The notes beneath the pieces are model-generated. The model was given only the letters and a program-made list of their open reading frames with translations. It was not told the DNA's origin and did not search any database. Shown here one piece after another: positions 44,364 through 53,806 of a stretch of 64,000 nt of DNA; position 1 is the stretch's first letter, and each line of letters starts with the position of its first letter. The DNA comes from Sphingomonas leidyi (GTDB lineage: Bacteria; Pseudomonadota; Alphaproteobacteria; Sphingomonadales; Sphingomonadaceae), in contig NZ_JAASQV010000001.1 in NCBI RefSeq assembly GCF_011761945.1, positions 1,736,001 through 1,800,000 on the forward strand, given 5' to 3'. A program made the translations under genes and the position numbers.

Positions 44364-46430
44364 TTGCTGAATCGATCGCCCGCGATGGCCCTGCTGTCGC
44401 CGCTGTTGCTCTGCGCCCTTCCCGCTTCGGCCGATCCCACCGACGAGGAGAGTGCCGAGGAGCAGGAAATCGTCGTGCTCGGCACGCGCGGCGCGCGCGG
44501 CGACCGCACGCTCTCTTCAGGTCCCGTCACCGAGAAGATGTCCCAGTCGAGCCGCTCGGTGGAACGCGACCTGCTCACTGCCGCCGGCGTCCATCGCCTC
44601 GGCGATGCGCTCGAACTGATCAGCGGTGTCAGCAGCCAGAACAATCGTGGCGGCATGCTCGACAATTTCGCGATCCGCGGCTTTCTCGGCACGCCCGATG
44701 GCGGCGCCGAATATTATGTCGACGGCTTCCTTGCCAATCGCGGCATGGCCCCACCCCGCGATCCGGCCACCGCGGAACGTATCGAGTTGCTCAAGGGCCC
44801 CGCAGGCGCGTTGTTCGGAGACGTGGACCCCGGCGGCCGGGTCAATATCGTCACGAAGACGCCCGGCTTCGCGCCGGCAGCCAGCGCCACCCTCACCTTC
44901 GGCGCGTTCGGCACCCGCCGGATCGAGCTCGATGCCACGGTGCCGGTCTCTACCAAGCTCGCCGGACGCATGGTGGTCGCCGGCGAGGACAGCGACGGCT
45001 GGCGCGATTTCGTCACGCTGAAGCGCCGCGTGGTGTCGCCGTCCCTGACCTGGCGCCCGATCGAGGGAGTGCGGCTCACCTATATCGGCGAGATCACTCG
45101 GTTCGATGCGCCATTCGATCGCGGCGTGCCGGCAATCGCAGGCGACGCCAATGCCGCACCGCGCCACGCCTATTACGGCGAGCCGTCGGATGGCATGACG
45201 CGTTTCCGCAACAACCGCCATCAGGTGACTGCCCTGGCAAAGCTGGGGGGCGAATGGGTGTTGAACGGCGGCCTTGCCTGGCGCACCGGATCGCTCAGGG
45301 GCTTCTCCTCCGATCAATCGCGGCTGGTGAACGGACGCACGCTGTGGCGCCAGCGCCGCTCGCGCGACTTCGTCGTCGACGATCTTTCCGCCCGTATCGA
45401 ACTCGCCGGGCAGATCGGCACCCACCGGCTGAGCCTAGGCGCGAAGGGCTATCTGCTCGACTATGCCGAACGCTGGATGCGCCGCAATCCGAGCGCGGCC
45501 ATGCCCTATGCGATCGATGTCTTCGCACCCGTCCATGGCGGCGTGCAGCCGGAATTGCTGCCGTTCACCGACAATCGCGAGAGACGCTGGTCCGGCACGC
45601 TCTATCTCCAGGACATGTGGGAACTCGGCAGCCGCCTGACCCTTGGCGGCGGCATCCGTTTCGATGCCTATCGCCAGCAGATCCGCAACAACCGCACCGG
45701 CGCGACCGGGCGCACGACGGGCGAGCCGGTCCATTTCCGCCTGGGCGCGCGCTACCGCGTGAACCAGGCCATCGCACTGCACGCCAATTGGGGCGAGAGC
45801 TTCCTCCTCAACTCCGGCACCGATCGCTTCGGCCGGGGCTTCGCGCCCGAGCGCGGCAAGGGCCATGAGCTGGGAATTACCGGCGCCTGGACGGGGATCG
45901 ATGTCGCGCTCACCTGGTTCAACATCCGCAAGCAGGGCATCCTGACCAACGATCCGATCGATTCGAACTATCTGGCTCCGATCGGCAGCCTGAAGAGCCG
46001 GGGAATCGAGATGGACGCCGCGATCAAGCTCGCGGGGCGCTGGCAGGTCGTCGCCAACTATGCCTGGACCCGGGCGCGAACCGACGACAGCAGCTTCGCA
46101 ACCGATCGCGTGCTCAACGTGCCCGAGCATGCCGGCACGCTGTTCGTGCTCGGCCGCTTCCGCGACGCCGCCGGACGCGGCCCGTCGTTCAGTGCCGGGC
46201 TCAGCTATGTCGGCGACCGGGCCGGCGGGATCGATGGCAGCGGCCTGGTCCTGCCCGCCTATGTGAAGGCCAAGGCCGCGGCGGAATACGCCCTGTCCTC
46301 CGCGATCAACCTGCGCGCCGAAATCGATAACCTGTTCGATGCCCGCTACGCGCACAGCTCCTACAGTCCGGTATGGATCTTTCCGGGCCAGCCCCGAACA
46401 GCGCGCGTCTCGATGCGACTGGAGCTCTGA
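44364..46430 (+). CDS. TonB-dependent siderophore-type receptor
   Basis: The protein has 688 residues from TTG 44364. This start is chosen because AAAGG precedes it and it adds the Arg needed for a proper signal peptide (LNRSPAMALLSPLLLCALPA); ATG 44385 would remove that charge. EIVVLGTRG is the TonB box, the plug domain spans about 35-170 (FAIRGFLG, VDGFLANRG, RIELLKGPAGALFGDVDPGG), and the rest forms the 22-strand barrel, with APRHAYYGEPSDGMTR typical of ferric-siderophore receptors. The last residues are MRLEL rather than a terminal Phe or Trp. Confidence 0.88.
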   Translation: MLNRSPAMALLSPLLLCALPASADPTDEESAEEQEIVVLGTRGARGDRTLSSGPVTEKMSQSSRSVERDLLTAAGVHRLGDALELISGVSSQNNRGGMLDNFAIRGFLGTPDGGAEYYVDGFLANRGMAPPRDPATAERIELLKGPAGALFGDVDPGGRVNIVTKTPGFAPAASATLTFGAFGTRRIELDATVPVSTKLAGRMVVAGEDSDGWRDFVTLKRRVVSPSLTWRPIEGVRLTYIGEITRFDAPFDRGVPAIAGDANAAPRHAYYGEPSDGMTRFRNNRHQVTALAKLGGEWVLNGGLAWRTGSLRGFSSDQSRLVNGRTLWRQRRSRDFVVDDLSARIELAGQIGTHRLSLGAKGYLLDYAERWMRRNPSAAMPYAIDVFAPVHGGVQPELLPFTDNRERRWSGTLYLQDMWELGSRLTLGGGIRFDAYRQQIRNNRTGATGRTTGEPVHFRLGARYRVNQAIALHANWGESFLLNSGTDRFGRGFAPERGKGHELGITGAWTGIDVALTWFNIRKQGILTNDPIDSNYLAPIGSLKSRGIEMDAAIKLAGRWQVVANYAWTRARTDDSSFATDRVLNVPEHAGTLFVLGRFRDAAGRGPSFSAGLSYVGDRAGGIDGSGLVLPAYVKAKAAAEYALSSAINLRAEIDNLFDARYAHSSYSPVWIFPGQPRTARVSMRLEL

Positions 46431-46577
46431 TCCGATATCGGGCGGAAAAATCGGGGACGCGGGGTTGCAATGCGGGGGTTCCCATGCTGCGCTTCCGTAC
46501 ATGGCCAGAATCCAATTTCGATCCTGTATTCCGACGTTCCCGCACCGCTTCGAATTCGCCGACCGCGCCGCCGCCGC

Positions 46578-48377
46578 ATGCTGAACCTCGGCAATCACGG
46601 CCTCAGCGACGCGCTGGTGATCCTCGGCGCCGCCGGGCTGGTGATCCCGGCCTTCGCCCGCGTCCGGATCAGCCCGGTGATCGGGTTCATCCTGGTCGGC
46701 GCGCTGGTCGGCCCGTTCGGCCTGGGCAGCCTGGTGCCGACCAATCCCTGGCTCTATCACATCACCATTTCGGACGCGCATGCGATCGAGCCGTTCGCCG
46801 AGTTCGGGATCATCCTGCTGCTGTTCTCGATCGGCCTGGAATTGTCGTTCAAGCGGCTATGGTCGATGCGCACCCTGGTCTTCGGCGTCGGCGCAACCGA
46901 GCTGCTCGGCGCCGGGCTGATCCTCGCCGCCGTCCTCTATCTCACCGGCCTCAGCACCGGCGGTGCGATCGGGCTCGGCCTGGCATTGGCACTGTCCTCC
47001 ACCGCGATCGTGCTGCCCATCGCCGGCACCACCAGCGCGGTCGGTCGCTCCGCCTTTGCGATGCTGTTGTTCGAGGATCTCGCGCTCGTCCCGATCATCT
47101 TCCTGCTCGGCGCGCTCGCTCCCGCCGCGGGCGGCGAGGCCGGCTGGATCAAGCTCGGCGTGACGCTCGGCTTCGGCCTGGCCACGGTCGCCGTCCTGTT
47201 CGTCGGCGGGCGCATGCTGCTGCCGCGCATGTTCGCCCAGGCGGCGCGCACCAAGAGCCCGGAGCTGTTCCTCGCCGCCAGCCTGCTCGTGGTGATCGTC
47301 GCCAGCCTGGCCACCAGTGCCGCCGGCCTCTCGCCGATCGTCGGCGCGCTGATCGCCGGCCTGCTGATCGCCGAGACCGAATATCACGGCGAAGTCGAAG
47401 CGATCACCGCGCCGTTCAAGGGCCTGGCGCTCGGCGTGTTCCTGATCACCGTGGGCATGCGGCTCGACCTCGACTTCATCGTCCACAACTGGGCGCCACT
47501 GCTCGGCGCCTCGCTGCTGGTGATGCTGGTCAAGGCCGCGGTGACGACCGGCCTGCTCCGCCTCTCGGGCGCGCGCGCCGGCACCGCGGCGGAGGCCGGC
47601 GTGCTGATGGCCAGCCCTTCCGAGACGACGCTGATCGTGCTCGGCGTGGCCGGCGCGGCGGGGCTGATCAGCCCGAGCACCGCCGCCTTCTGGACCACGG
47701 TCACCGCGATCGGCCTCACCGCCACGCCGCTGCTCGCCAAGGCGGGCAGCGCGGTCGCCCAGTTCATCGAGCGCTCGAAGATGGAGGAAGCCTCCGATCC
47801 CGCGCTCGAGCAGGTGCAGAACGGCACCGTCATCATCGGCTTCGGCCGGGTCGGCCGCACGGTGGCGGACATGCTGCGCCGCCATAACCTGCCCTATATC
47901 GGCGTCGATGCCGATATCGACAATGTCAACGCGGCCCGGCGCGGCGGCTATAACGTGCTGTTCGGCGACGTCACCCGCTCCGAACTGGTCGACAAGCTCA
48001 ATCTCGGCCATGCCAAGGCACTGGTGCTCACCATGGACGATCCGGTGCTCACCGTGCGCCTCGCCAAGCGGGTGCGCGGCTGGGTGCCCAACCTGCCGAT
48101 CATCGCCCGCGCCCGCGATTCCGGCCACGCCGCCGAGCTCTATCGCGCCGGTGCGAGCGAAGCGGTGCCCGAGGCGCTGGAGAGCTCGCTCCAGCTTTCC
48201 GAAGTGGTGCTCGTCGATCTCGGCCTTGCCGTGGGACCGGTGATCGCCTCGATCCACGAGAAACGGGACGAGATGCGCAAGAAGATCAAGGAAGTCGCCG
48301 GCATGGATCGCGAGCCGCGCTTCCGCCGGGTGCGCATCGACAGGGGCGGCGGCGAGGAAGCGGACACGCCGGCCTGA
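46578..48377 (+). CDS. Monovalent cation:proton antiporter (CPA2, KefB/KefC-like)
   Basis: The protein has 599 residues from ATG 46578. About 12-13 helices (residues 8-390) hold GFILVGALVGPFGLG, FGIILLLFSIGLELSFKRLW and ALALSSTAIVLP, as in CPA2 exchangers. A cytosolic TrkA-N/RCK domain starts at about 417 (VIIGFGRVGRTVADMLRR) and binds a nucleotide (glutathione-linked in Kef). Likely potassium efflux under stress. The C-terminal 30 residues are basic. Confidence 0.92.
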   Translation: MLNLGNHGLSDALVILGAAGLVIPAFARVRISPVIGFILVGALVGPFGLGSLVPTNPWLYHITISDAHAIEPFAEFGIILLLFSIGLELSFKRLWSMRTLVFGVGATELLGAGLILAAVLYLTGLSTGGAIGLGLALALSSTAIVLPIAGTTSAVGRSAFAMLLFEDLALVPIIFLLGALAPAAGGEAGWIKLGVTLGFGLATVAVLFVGGRMLLPRMFAQAARTKSPELFLAASLLVVIVASLATSAAGLSPIVGALIAGLLIAETEYHGEVEAITAPFKGLALGVFLITVGMRLDLDFIVHNWAPLLGASLLVMLVKAAVTTGLLRLSGARAGTAAEAGVLMASPSETTLIVLGVAGAAGLISPSTAAFWTTVTAIGLTATPLLAKAGSAVAQFIERSKMEEASDPALEQVQNGTVIIGFGRVGRTVADMLRRHNLPYIGVDADIDNVNAARRGGYNVLFGDVTRSELVDKLNLGHAKALVLTMDDPVLTVRLAKRVRGWVPNLPIIARARDSGHAAELYRAGASEAVPEALESSLQLSEVVLVDLGLAVGPVIASIHEKRDEMRKKIKEVAGMDREPRFRRVRIDRGGGEEADTPA

Positions 48378-48450
48378 GCCGAATTGCGCTTGCCGCCCGC
48401 GCCGGCGCAGCGCATTTCAGGGACCTGTTCCCGCTCGGAGAGTCTCGACG

Positions 48451-48963
48451 ATGTTCCTCAGCCTGCTGCTTCTGGCCCATGCCGCTGCCGGCCAGACCGC
48501 CGATCCCGCCGCGCCCGCGCGCGCCGGCCAGTATCAGTGCGTCCTGCCCAACCGGGAGAAGAAGACGTGCCTCGGCACCACCAGCTACAAGATCGCCGGC
48601 AGCAGCTATGAAGCGACCACCCGCCTGTTCCTTGCCCCCACGCCGCTGATCACGATGGAACTGCACACCCGCGGCACGGTGACGGACGGCAAGTTCTGCG
48701 AGACGGTGAAACTCGCCGATTTCCAGGCGGGAACGGTGCTGGTGAACGGCGCGCCGGCCGACGCGGCAACCGCGACCGCGGTGAAGAGCCAGCTCGCCGC
48801 CGTCGTCGCCGCGCTCGACGGCAAGGCCAGCTGCTCCGCAATCAAGCCCGCCGAGGACGGCCTGCTGCTCAACGAGCTCAGCATCGATGGCGCCGTCCGC
48901 GCCGATCTCAGCCAGAAGTTCGTCTGGGTGAGCGAGAAGGACGGCTACGGCCTGGGAATGTGA
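48451..48963 (+). CDS. Secreted hypothetical protein, tandem paralogue 1
   Basis: The protein has 170 residues with a short signal peptide (MFLSLLLLAHAAAG). The mature part begins PARAGQYQCVLPNREKKTCLG and ends KFVWVSEKDGYGLGM; four Cys (QCVLP, KTCLG, KFCETV, ASCSA) suggest two disulfides. It shares order of motifs, Cys placement and the ending with the next gene, so the pair arose by duplication. No known domain. The stop overlaps the next start. Confidence 0.7.
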   Translation: MFLSLLLLAHAAAGQTADPAAPARAGQYQCVLPNREKKTCLGTTSYKIAGSSYEATTRLFLAPTPLITMELHTRGTVTDGKFCETVKLADFQAGTVLVNGAPADAATATAVKSQLAAVVAALDGKASCSAIKPAEDGLLLNELSIDGAVRADLSQKFVWVSEKDGYGLGM

Positions 48964-49478
48964 CGATGATCGCGCCTCTCCTCCTGCTCGCCGCCGTCGC
49001 ACCGATGCCCGGCTCCGACGCCCTCGCCCCGGCCCGCGCCGGAAAGATCCGCTGCATCGGCCCGGACACGCACGCCCGCACCTGCGCCACCATGGTCCGC
49101 TACACGGTGCACGAGGACGACCGCTTCGAAGCGGTGGTCACTGGCGTCGTCTCCACCGAGCCGACCATCCTGATCGAATATCAAACCTCGGGCCGGGTCG
49201 AGGACGGCGCCGTCTGCTCGACCGTCCGGCCGGTCGACTTCGCGTCCGGCAGGCTCAGCAAGGACGGCGCACCGCTCGCGCCGGCGGTGGAGACTTCGGT
49301 CCGCGAGCGACTGATGCTCGCGCTCCAGCCCCTTGCCGGCAAGAAGCGCTGCTATCGCGACAAGGTCGATGGCGACGGGATCGTATCCGACATCACGATC
49401 GACGGGCTTGTCCGCGCCGATATGAACCAGCGTGCCCTGTGGGTCTCGCCCGAGGATGGCTGGGCGCCGGGCATGTGA
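48960..49478 (+). CDS. Secreted hypothetical protein, tandem paralogue 2
   Basis: The protein has 172 residues from GTG 48960, overlapping the previous stop; ATG 48966 is the alternative. Signal peptide MIAPLLLLAAVAPMPGSDALA. PARAGKIRCIGPDTHARTCAT, the middle GAVCSTVRPVDF, KKRCYRD, DITIDGLVRADMNQRALWVS and the end GWAPGM align with the first paralogue (LSIDGAVRADLSQKFVWVS and GYGLGM). Both are probably periplasmic partners. Unknown function. Confidence 0.7.
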   Translation: MTMIAPLLLLAAVAPMPGSDALAPARAGKIRCIGPDTHARTCATMVRYTVHEDDRFEAVVTGVVSTEPTILIEYQTSGRVEDGAVCSTVRPVDFASGRLSKDGAPLAPAVETSVRERLMLALQPLAGKKRCYRDKVDGDGIVSDITIDGLVRADMNQRALWVSPEDGWAPGM

Positions 49479-49486
49479 CCGGCACC

Positions 49487-49510
49487 CCGCGGCGGTTCAG
49501 GCCGCCGCGG
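49487..49510. terminator. Hairpin at convergent gene ends (paralogue 2 and alaS)
   Basis: CCGCGGCGG (49487-49495) pairs perfectly with CCGCCGCGG (49502-49510) around 6 nt. It begins 8 nt after the paralogue stop and its right arm lies in the last codons of alaS. No T-run. Confidence 0.45.
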
Positions 49511-52178
49511 TCGCCTCGGCCAGTGCGGCCTTGACTGCGTCGAGCGCGGCCGCGCCCTTGTCGCCGTCCGGGCCGCCGCCCTGGGCCATGTCGGGCCGGC
49601 CGCCGCCGCCCTGCCCGCCCAGCACCGCCACGGCAACCTTGACCAGGTCGACCGCGCCAACCTGCGAAGCGAGATCGTCGGTGACGCCGACTGCGACCGT
49701 GGCCTTGCCTTCGGTAACCGCCACCAGCGCGACCACGGCCGATCCCAGGCGCTTCTTCTGGTCGTCCACCAATCCGCGCAATGCCTTGGGCTCCAGCCCC
49801 TGGATCACCTGCCCCCAGAACGGCACGCCTGCGACCGTCTCGACACTGGTGCCGGCGCCGGCCGGCTGCACACCGTCGCCGCTGCTCGCGCCACCGCCCA
49901 GCGCCAGCGCCTTCTTCGCCTCGGCCAGCTCGCGCTCGAGCTTGCGCCGCTCCTCGACCAGCGCCGCCACGCGCGCCGGCACTTCGTCGGGGCTGGCCTT
50001 GAGCGTCGCCGCAGTCTCGCGCAGCCGTTCGTCGCGCGCATTCAGCCATAGCCGCGCGCCCTCGCCGGTCAGCGCCTCGATGCGGCGCACGCCCGAGGAG
50101 ACCGCGCTCTCCGAGACGATCTTGAAGATCGCGATGTCGCCGGTGGCATTGACGTGGGTGCCGCCGCACAGTTCGACCGAATAGGACGCATCATCGCCCA
50201 GCCCCATCGAGAGCACACGGACTTCGTCACCATATTTCTCGCCGAACAGCGCCATCGCGCCGGCGGCGATCGCGTCGTCCGGCGTCATCAGCCGGGTCTC
50301 GACCGCGCCGTTATGGCGGATCTGCGCGTTCACATCGGCCTCGATGTCCGCGAGCTCGTCGGTGGTCAGTGCCGAGGGATGCGAGAAGTCGAAACGCAGC
50401 CGGTCCGGCGCGACCAGGCTGCCCTTCTGCGTCACATGCCCGCCGAGCCGCTTGCGCAGCGCCGCGTGCAGCAGGTGCGTCGCCGAATGGTTGGCGCGCA
50501 CGCGGTCGCGGCGATCGGCGTCGACCGTCAGGTGCACGGCATCGCCCACCGCGATCTCGCCCTTCTCGATCTTGGCATGATGCGCATGCAGGCGCCCGAG
50601 CGGCTTGGACGTGTCGTCCACCGCCGCGCTCGCCTTGTCGTTCCAGATCACGCCGGCATCGCCCATCTGGCCGCCGCTCTCGGCATAGAAGGGCGTCTGG
50701 TTGGTGAGGATGGTCACCATGTCGCCGGCGCCGGCCTTCTCCACCTTCGCGCCGTCCTTGACGATCGCCAGTACCTGGCCTTCGCCCTGGGTGCCGGCAT
50801 AGCCGGTGAATTCGGTGCCGCCCAGCTCGTCGGCCAGGTCGTACCACAGCTCTTCCGAAGCCTTCTCGCCCGAACCCTTCCACGCGGCACGCGCGGCATC
50901 CTTCTGGCGCTTCATGGCCGCATCGAAGCCGGCACGATCGACCGTCATGCCCTGGCCGCGCAGCGCGTCCTCGGTCAGGTCATAGGGGAAGCCGAACGTG
51001 TCGTAGAGCTTGAACGCGGTCTCGCCGGGCAGCACGCCGCCTTCGTTCATGCCGGTCGTCGCCTCATCGAGCAGACGCAGGCCGTTGGCGAGCGTCTGGC
51101 GGAAGCGCGTCTCTTCCTGGAGCAAGGTCGCCTCGATCAGCGGCTGGGCGCGGACCAGCTCGGGATAGGCGGCGCCCATCTCGGCAACCAGCGCCGGCAC
51201 CATGCGGTACATCAGCGGATCCTTGGCGCCGAGCAGGTGCGCGTGGCGCATCGCGCGGCGCATGATGCGGCGGAGCACATAGCCGCGGCCTTCATTGGCC
51301 GGCAGCACGCCGTCCGCCACCAGGAAGCCCGAGGAGCGCAGGTGATCGGCGATCACCCGGTGGCTCGCCTGGTTCTCGCCGCTGGTCGAAGCGCCGGTCA
51401 GCGCGCCCGATTCGGCAATCAGTGCCTTGAACGTGTCGGTATCGTAATTGTCGTGGACGCCCTGCAGCACCGCGGCGACGCGCTCCAGGCCCATGCCCGT
51501 GTCGATCGAGGGGCGCGGCAGGTCGCCGATGATCTCGTCATTCTCCTGCACGAACTGCATGAAGACGAGGTTCCAGATCTCGACGAAGCGGTCGCCATCC
51601 TCTTCCGGCGATCCCGGAGGACCGCCCCAGATGTGCTCGCCATGATCGTAGAATATCTCCGAGCAGGGCCCGCACGGGCCGTCCGAGCCCATCGCCCAGA
51701 AATTGTCCTTGGTCGGGATGCGGATGATCCGCGCCTCGGGCAGCCCGGCGATCTTGCGCCACAGCTCGAAGGCCTGGTCGTCCGTGTGATAGACGGTCGC
51801 GGTCAGCCGTTCCGCCGGAATGCCCCACACCTTGGTGAGCAGCGTCCAGGCATGGGTGATCGCCTGTTCCTTGAAATAGTCGCCGAAGGAGAAATTCCCC
51901 AGCATTTCAAAGAAAGTATGGTGGCGCGCGGTATAGCCGACATTGTCCAGGTCGTTGTGCTTGCCGCCGGCGCGGACGCATTTCTGCGAGCTGGTCGCAG
52001 TCGAATAGGGGCGGCTCTCCAGCCCCGTGAACACGTTCTTGAACGGCACCATGCCCGCGTTCACGAACATCAGGGTCGGATCGTTGTGCGGCACCAGCGG
52101 AGCGCTGGGAACGCGGGCATGACCCTGGCCCTCGAAATAGTCGAGGAAGGAACGGCGGATATCGTTGGTGGACGTCAT
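49497..52178 (-). CDS. alaS: Alanyl-tRNA synthetase
   Basis: A class II synthetase of 893 residues, full length. Aminoacylation core at the N-terminus ([33 protein letters not shown]); the editing domain carries [15 protein letters not shown] and [11 protein letters not shown] (HxxxH and CxxxH zinc site); then a coiled linker and the C-terminal DHHA1 domain with the Gly-rich [16 protein letters not shown]. Charges tRNA-Ala and clears Ser/Gly mischarging. Confidence 0.98.
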   Translation of the reverse strand: MTSTNDIRRSFLDYFEGQGHARVPSAPLVPHNDPTLMFVNAGMVPFKNVFTGLESRPYSTATSSQKCVRAGGKHNDLDNVGYTARHHTFFEMLGNFSFGDYFKEQAITHAWTLLTKVWGIPAERLTATVYHTDDQAFELWRKIAGLPEARIIRIPTKDNFWAMGSDGPCGPCSEIFYDHGEHIWGGPPGSPEEDGDRFVEIWNLVFMQFVQENDEIIGDLPRPSIDTGMGLERVAAVLQGVHDNYDTDTFKALIAESGALTGASTSGENQASHRVIADHLRSSGFLVADGVLPANEGRGYVLRRIMRRAMRHAHLLGAKDPLMYRMVPALVAEMGAAYPELVRAQPLIEATLLQEETRFRQTLANGLRLLDEATTGMNEGGVLPGETAFKLYDTFGFPYDLTEDALRGQGMTVDRAGFDAAMKRQKDAARAAWKGSGEKASEELWYDLADELGGTEFTGYAGTQGEGQVLAIVKDGAKVEKAGAGDMVTILTNQTPFYAESGGQMGDAGVIWNDKASAAVDDTSKPLGRLHAHHAKIEKGEIAVGDAVHLTVDADRRDRVRANHSATHLLHAALRKRLGGHVTQKGSLVAPDRLRFDFSHPSALTTDELADIEADVNAQIRHNGAVETRLMTPDDAIAAGAMALFGEKYGDEVRVLSMGLGDDASYSVELCGGTHVNATGDIAIFKIVSESAVSSGVRRIEALTGEGARLWLNARDERLRETAATLKASPDEVPARVAALVEERRKLERELAEAKKALALGGGASSGDGVQPAGAGTSVETVAGVPFWGQVIQGLEPKALRGLVDDQKKRLGSAVVALVAVTEGKATVAVGVTDDLASQVGAVDLVKVAVAVLGGQGGGGRPDMAQGGGPDGDKGAAALDAVKAALAEATAAA

Positions 52179-52333
52179 AGGCGCGACTTAGTTGCGACGC
52201 GATGTTTCCTCAAGCGAAACACTTCGATCAGGGTGAAAGGTCCCGCAACTGTGGCGCGGACGCCATTATCCTCCAACCGTCAGCCTGAACTTGGCGGCGA
52301 TCCTCCCCCTTGAGGCGAGCCTCCTCTTCGCCA

Positions 52334-52351
52334 TCCCCGCGAAAGGCCGGG
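52334..52351. repeat. Short hairpin repeat between alaS and the M24 peptidase gene
   Basis: CCCCG (52334-52338) pairs with CGGGG (52347-52351) in the context CCATCCCCGCGAAAGGCCGG. The CCCCGCGAAAGGC core is the same type of unit as in the frr-uppS repeat. It lies in the 217-nt gap that also holds the alaS promoter, 45 nt beyond the M24 peptidase stop. Confidence 0.45.
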
Positions 52352-52395
52352 GTGAAGACGAAGGAAGTTGGAATCCCTCGGCCCGCCCGGCCATT

Positions 52396-53643
52396 TCACC
52401 CCATCGGCGCGTCGATCGACCGGGGCGGCTCGCTGAACCATTTCGGCCCGCCATCGGTCATGTGGAAGCAATCTTCGAGCCGCACGCCGAAGCTGCCGGG
52501 AATGTAGATGCCCGGTTCGTTGGAGAAGCACATGCCCGGTGCCAGCTTCGTCGCCTCGCCGCGCACCAGGTTGACCGGCTCGTGCCCGTCGAGCCCGATC
52601 CCATGCCCGGTGCGATGCGAGAGGCCGGGCAGCTTGTAGTCCGGACCCCAGCCGAGCGAGGCATAATAGCGGCGCACCGCATCGTCGACGCTGCCGGCGG
52701 TCGCACCCAGCTTCGCCGCGGCAAAGGCGGTTCGCTGGCCCTGCGCCACCTGGTCCCACACCTTGCGCTGCTCCGCCGTCGCCGCGCCATGCACCCAGGT
52801 GCGCGACACGTCGCTCTGATAGCCTTGCACGGTGCAGCCGCAATCCATCAGCACGATCCGGCCCTCGGCCACCGGCGAAGGCACCTTGGTGCCATGCGGA
52901 TAGGCGGCGCCCTCCCCCACCAGCACCATGCTGAACTCGGGGCTGCCGCCCAGCTTGCGCGTCGCCGCGTCCATCAACGCGGAGACGTCGCGCTGGCTCA
53001 TCCCCTTCTCGACGCGCGGATGGACCCAGCGATAGGCGGCGATCGTCACATCGGTGGCGAGCTGCATCAGCGCGATCTCGGCCGGCGTCTTGATCATCCG
53101 GCAGCCGCGCACCACCGGGTTCGCCGAGACCACCTTCAGCCCGGCCCGCTGCAGGCCGTCGACCGCGAAATAGCGCACCGTCTCCTCGATGCCGACCGGC
53201 AGCCGCGCGAGCTTGCGGTCCTTGAGGAAGCCGGCGACCGTCTTCAACGGATCCTCGTCCTCGTTCCACACGCGGACCTCGGCGGGAATCGCCAGTCCCT
53301 CGCGGGTGCGCGCTTCCTCGAAGAAGGGCGTCACGATGCACGGCGCGCCCTCGGCCGGCAGCACCACCGCGGTCAGCCGCTCGCTGCGGCCCCAGCGCAG
53401 GCCGGTGAAATAGGCCAGCGACGATCCGCCCTCGATCAGCACCGCGCCGATGCCGTTCGCCCGCATCAGCGCCTGCGCCCGGGCGAGCCGCGCGGCGCGC
53501 TCCGCATTGTCGATCGGCACGGCGCCCCCGGTGATGTCCTGCAGCGTCGAAAGGTCCGGCTCGGCGGCGCGCAGCACGCCGGGAAGGGCGAGCAGCGGCG
53601 CGGCGGCGGCGGCACGGACAAGGGCACGGCGATCGAGGCGCAT
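52396..53643 (-). CDS. Tat-exported M24 (Xaa-Pro) aminopeptidase
   Basis: The protein has 415 residues from ATG 53643, chosen because GGAG lies about 8 nt upstream. The N-terminus MRLDRRALVRAAAAAPLLAL is a twin-arginine signal ending near VLRAAEP, so the enzyme is exported folded with metals. A creatinase-like N-domain (40-180) precedes the pita-bread fold: VLMDCGCTVQGYQSDVSRT (two Asp), RTGHGIGLDGHE (His), FSNEPGIYIPG (Glu) and RLEDCF (Glu) give the five dimetal ligands. Probable periplasmic Xaa-Pro peptidase. Confidence 0.9.
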   Translation of the reverse strand: MRLDRRALVRAAAAAPLLALPGVLRAAEPDLSTLQDITGGAVPIDNAERAARLARAQALMRANGIGAVLIEGGSSLAYFTGLRWGRSERLTAVVLPAEGAPCIVTPFFEEARTREGLAIPAEVRVWNEDEDPLKTVAGFLKDRKLARLPVGIEETVRYFAVDGLQRAGLKVVSANPVVRGCRMIKTPAEIALMQLATDVTIAAYRWVHPRVEKGMSQRDVSALMDAATRKLGGSPEFSMVLVGEGAAYPHGTKVPSPVAEGRIVLMDCGCTVQGYQSDVSRTWVHGAATAEQRKVWDQVAQGQRTAFAAAKLGATAGSVDDAVRRYYASLGWGPDYKLPGLSHRTGHGIGLDGHEPVNLVRGEATKLAPGMCFSNEPGIYIPGSFGVRLEDCFHMTDGGPKWFSEPPRSIDAPMG

Positions 53644-53806
53644 CGTCATTCTCCGGAAAGAGCGATGCATGCGATAGGGCCCCTTCGCGCGCCGCCGCAA
53701 TACCCGCTGTGCATAGGGCAGCGCATATCGGCTGGCCGCGCGGGGCTTGACCCGGGGCGCGCAATCCCCTTTGCCTGCGGCCAAAGGATTTTTAGGGGGG
53801 CCTCCG

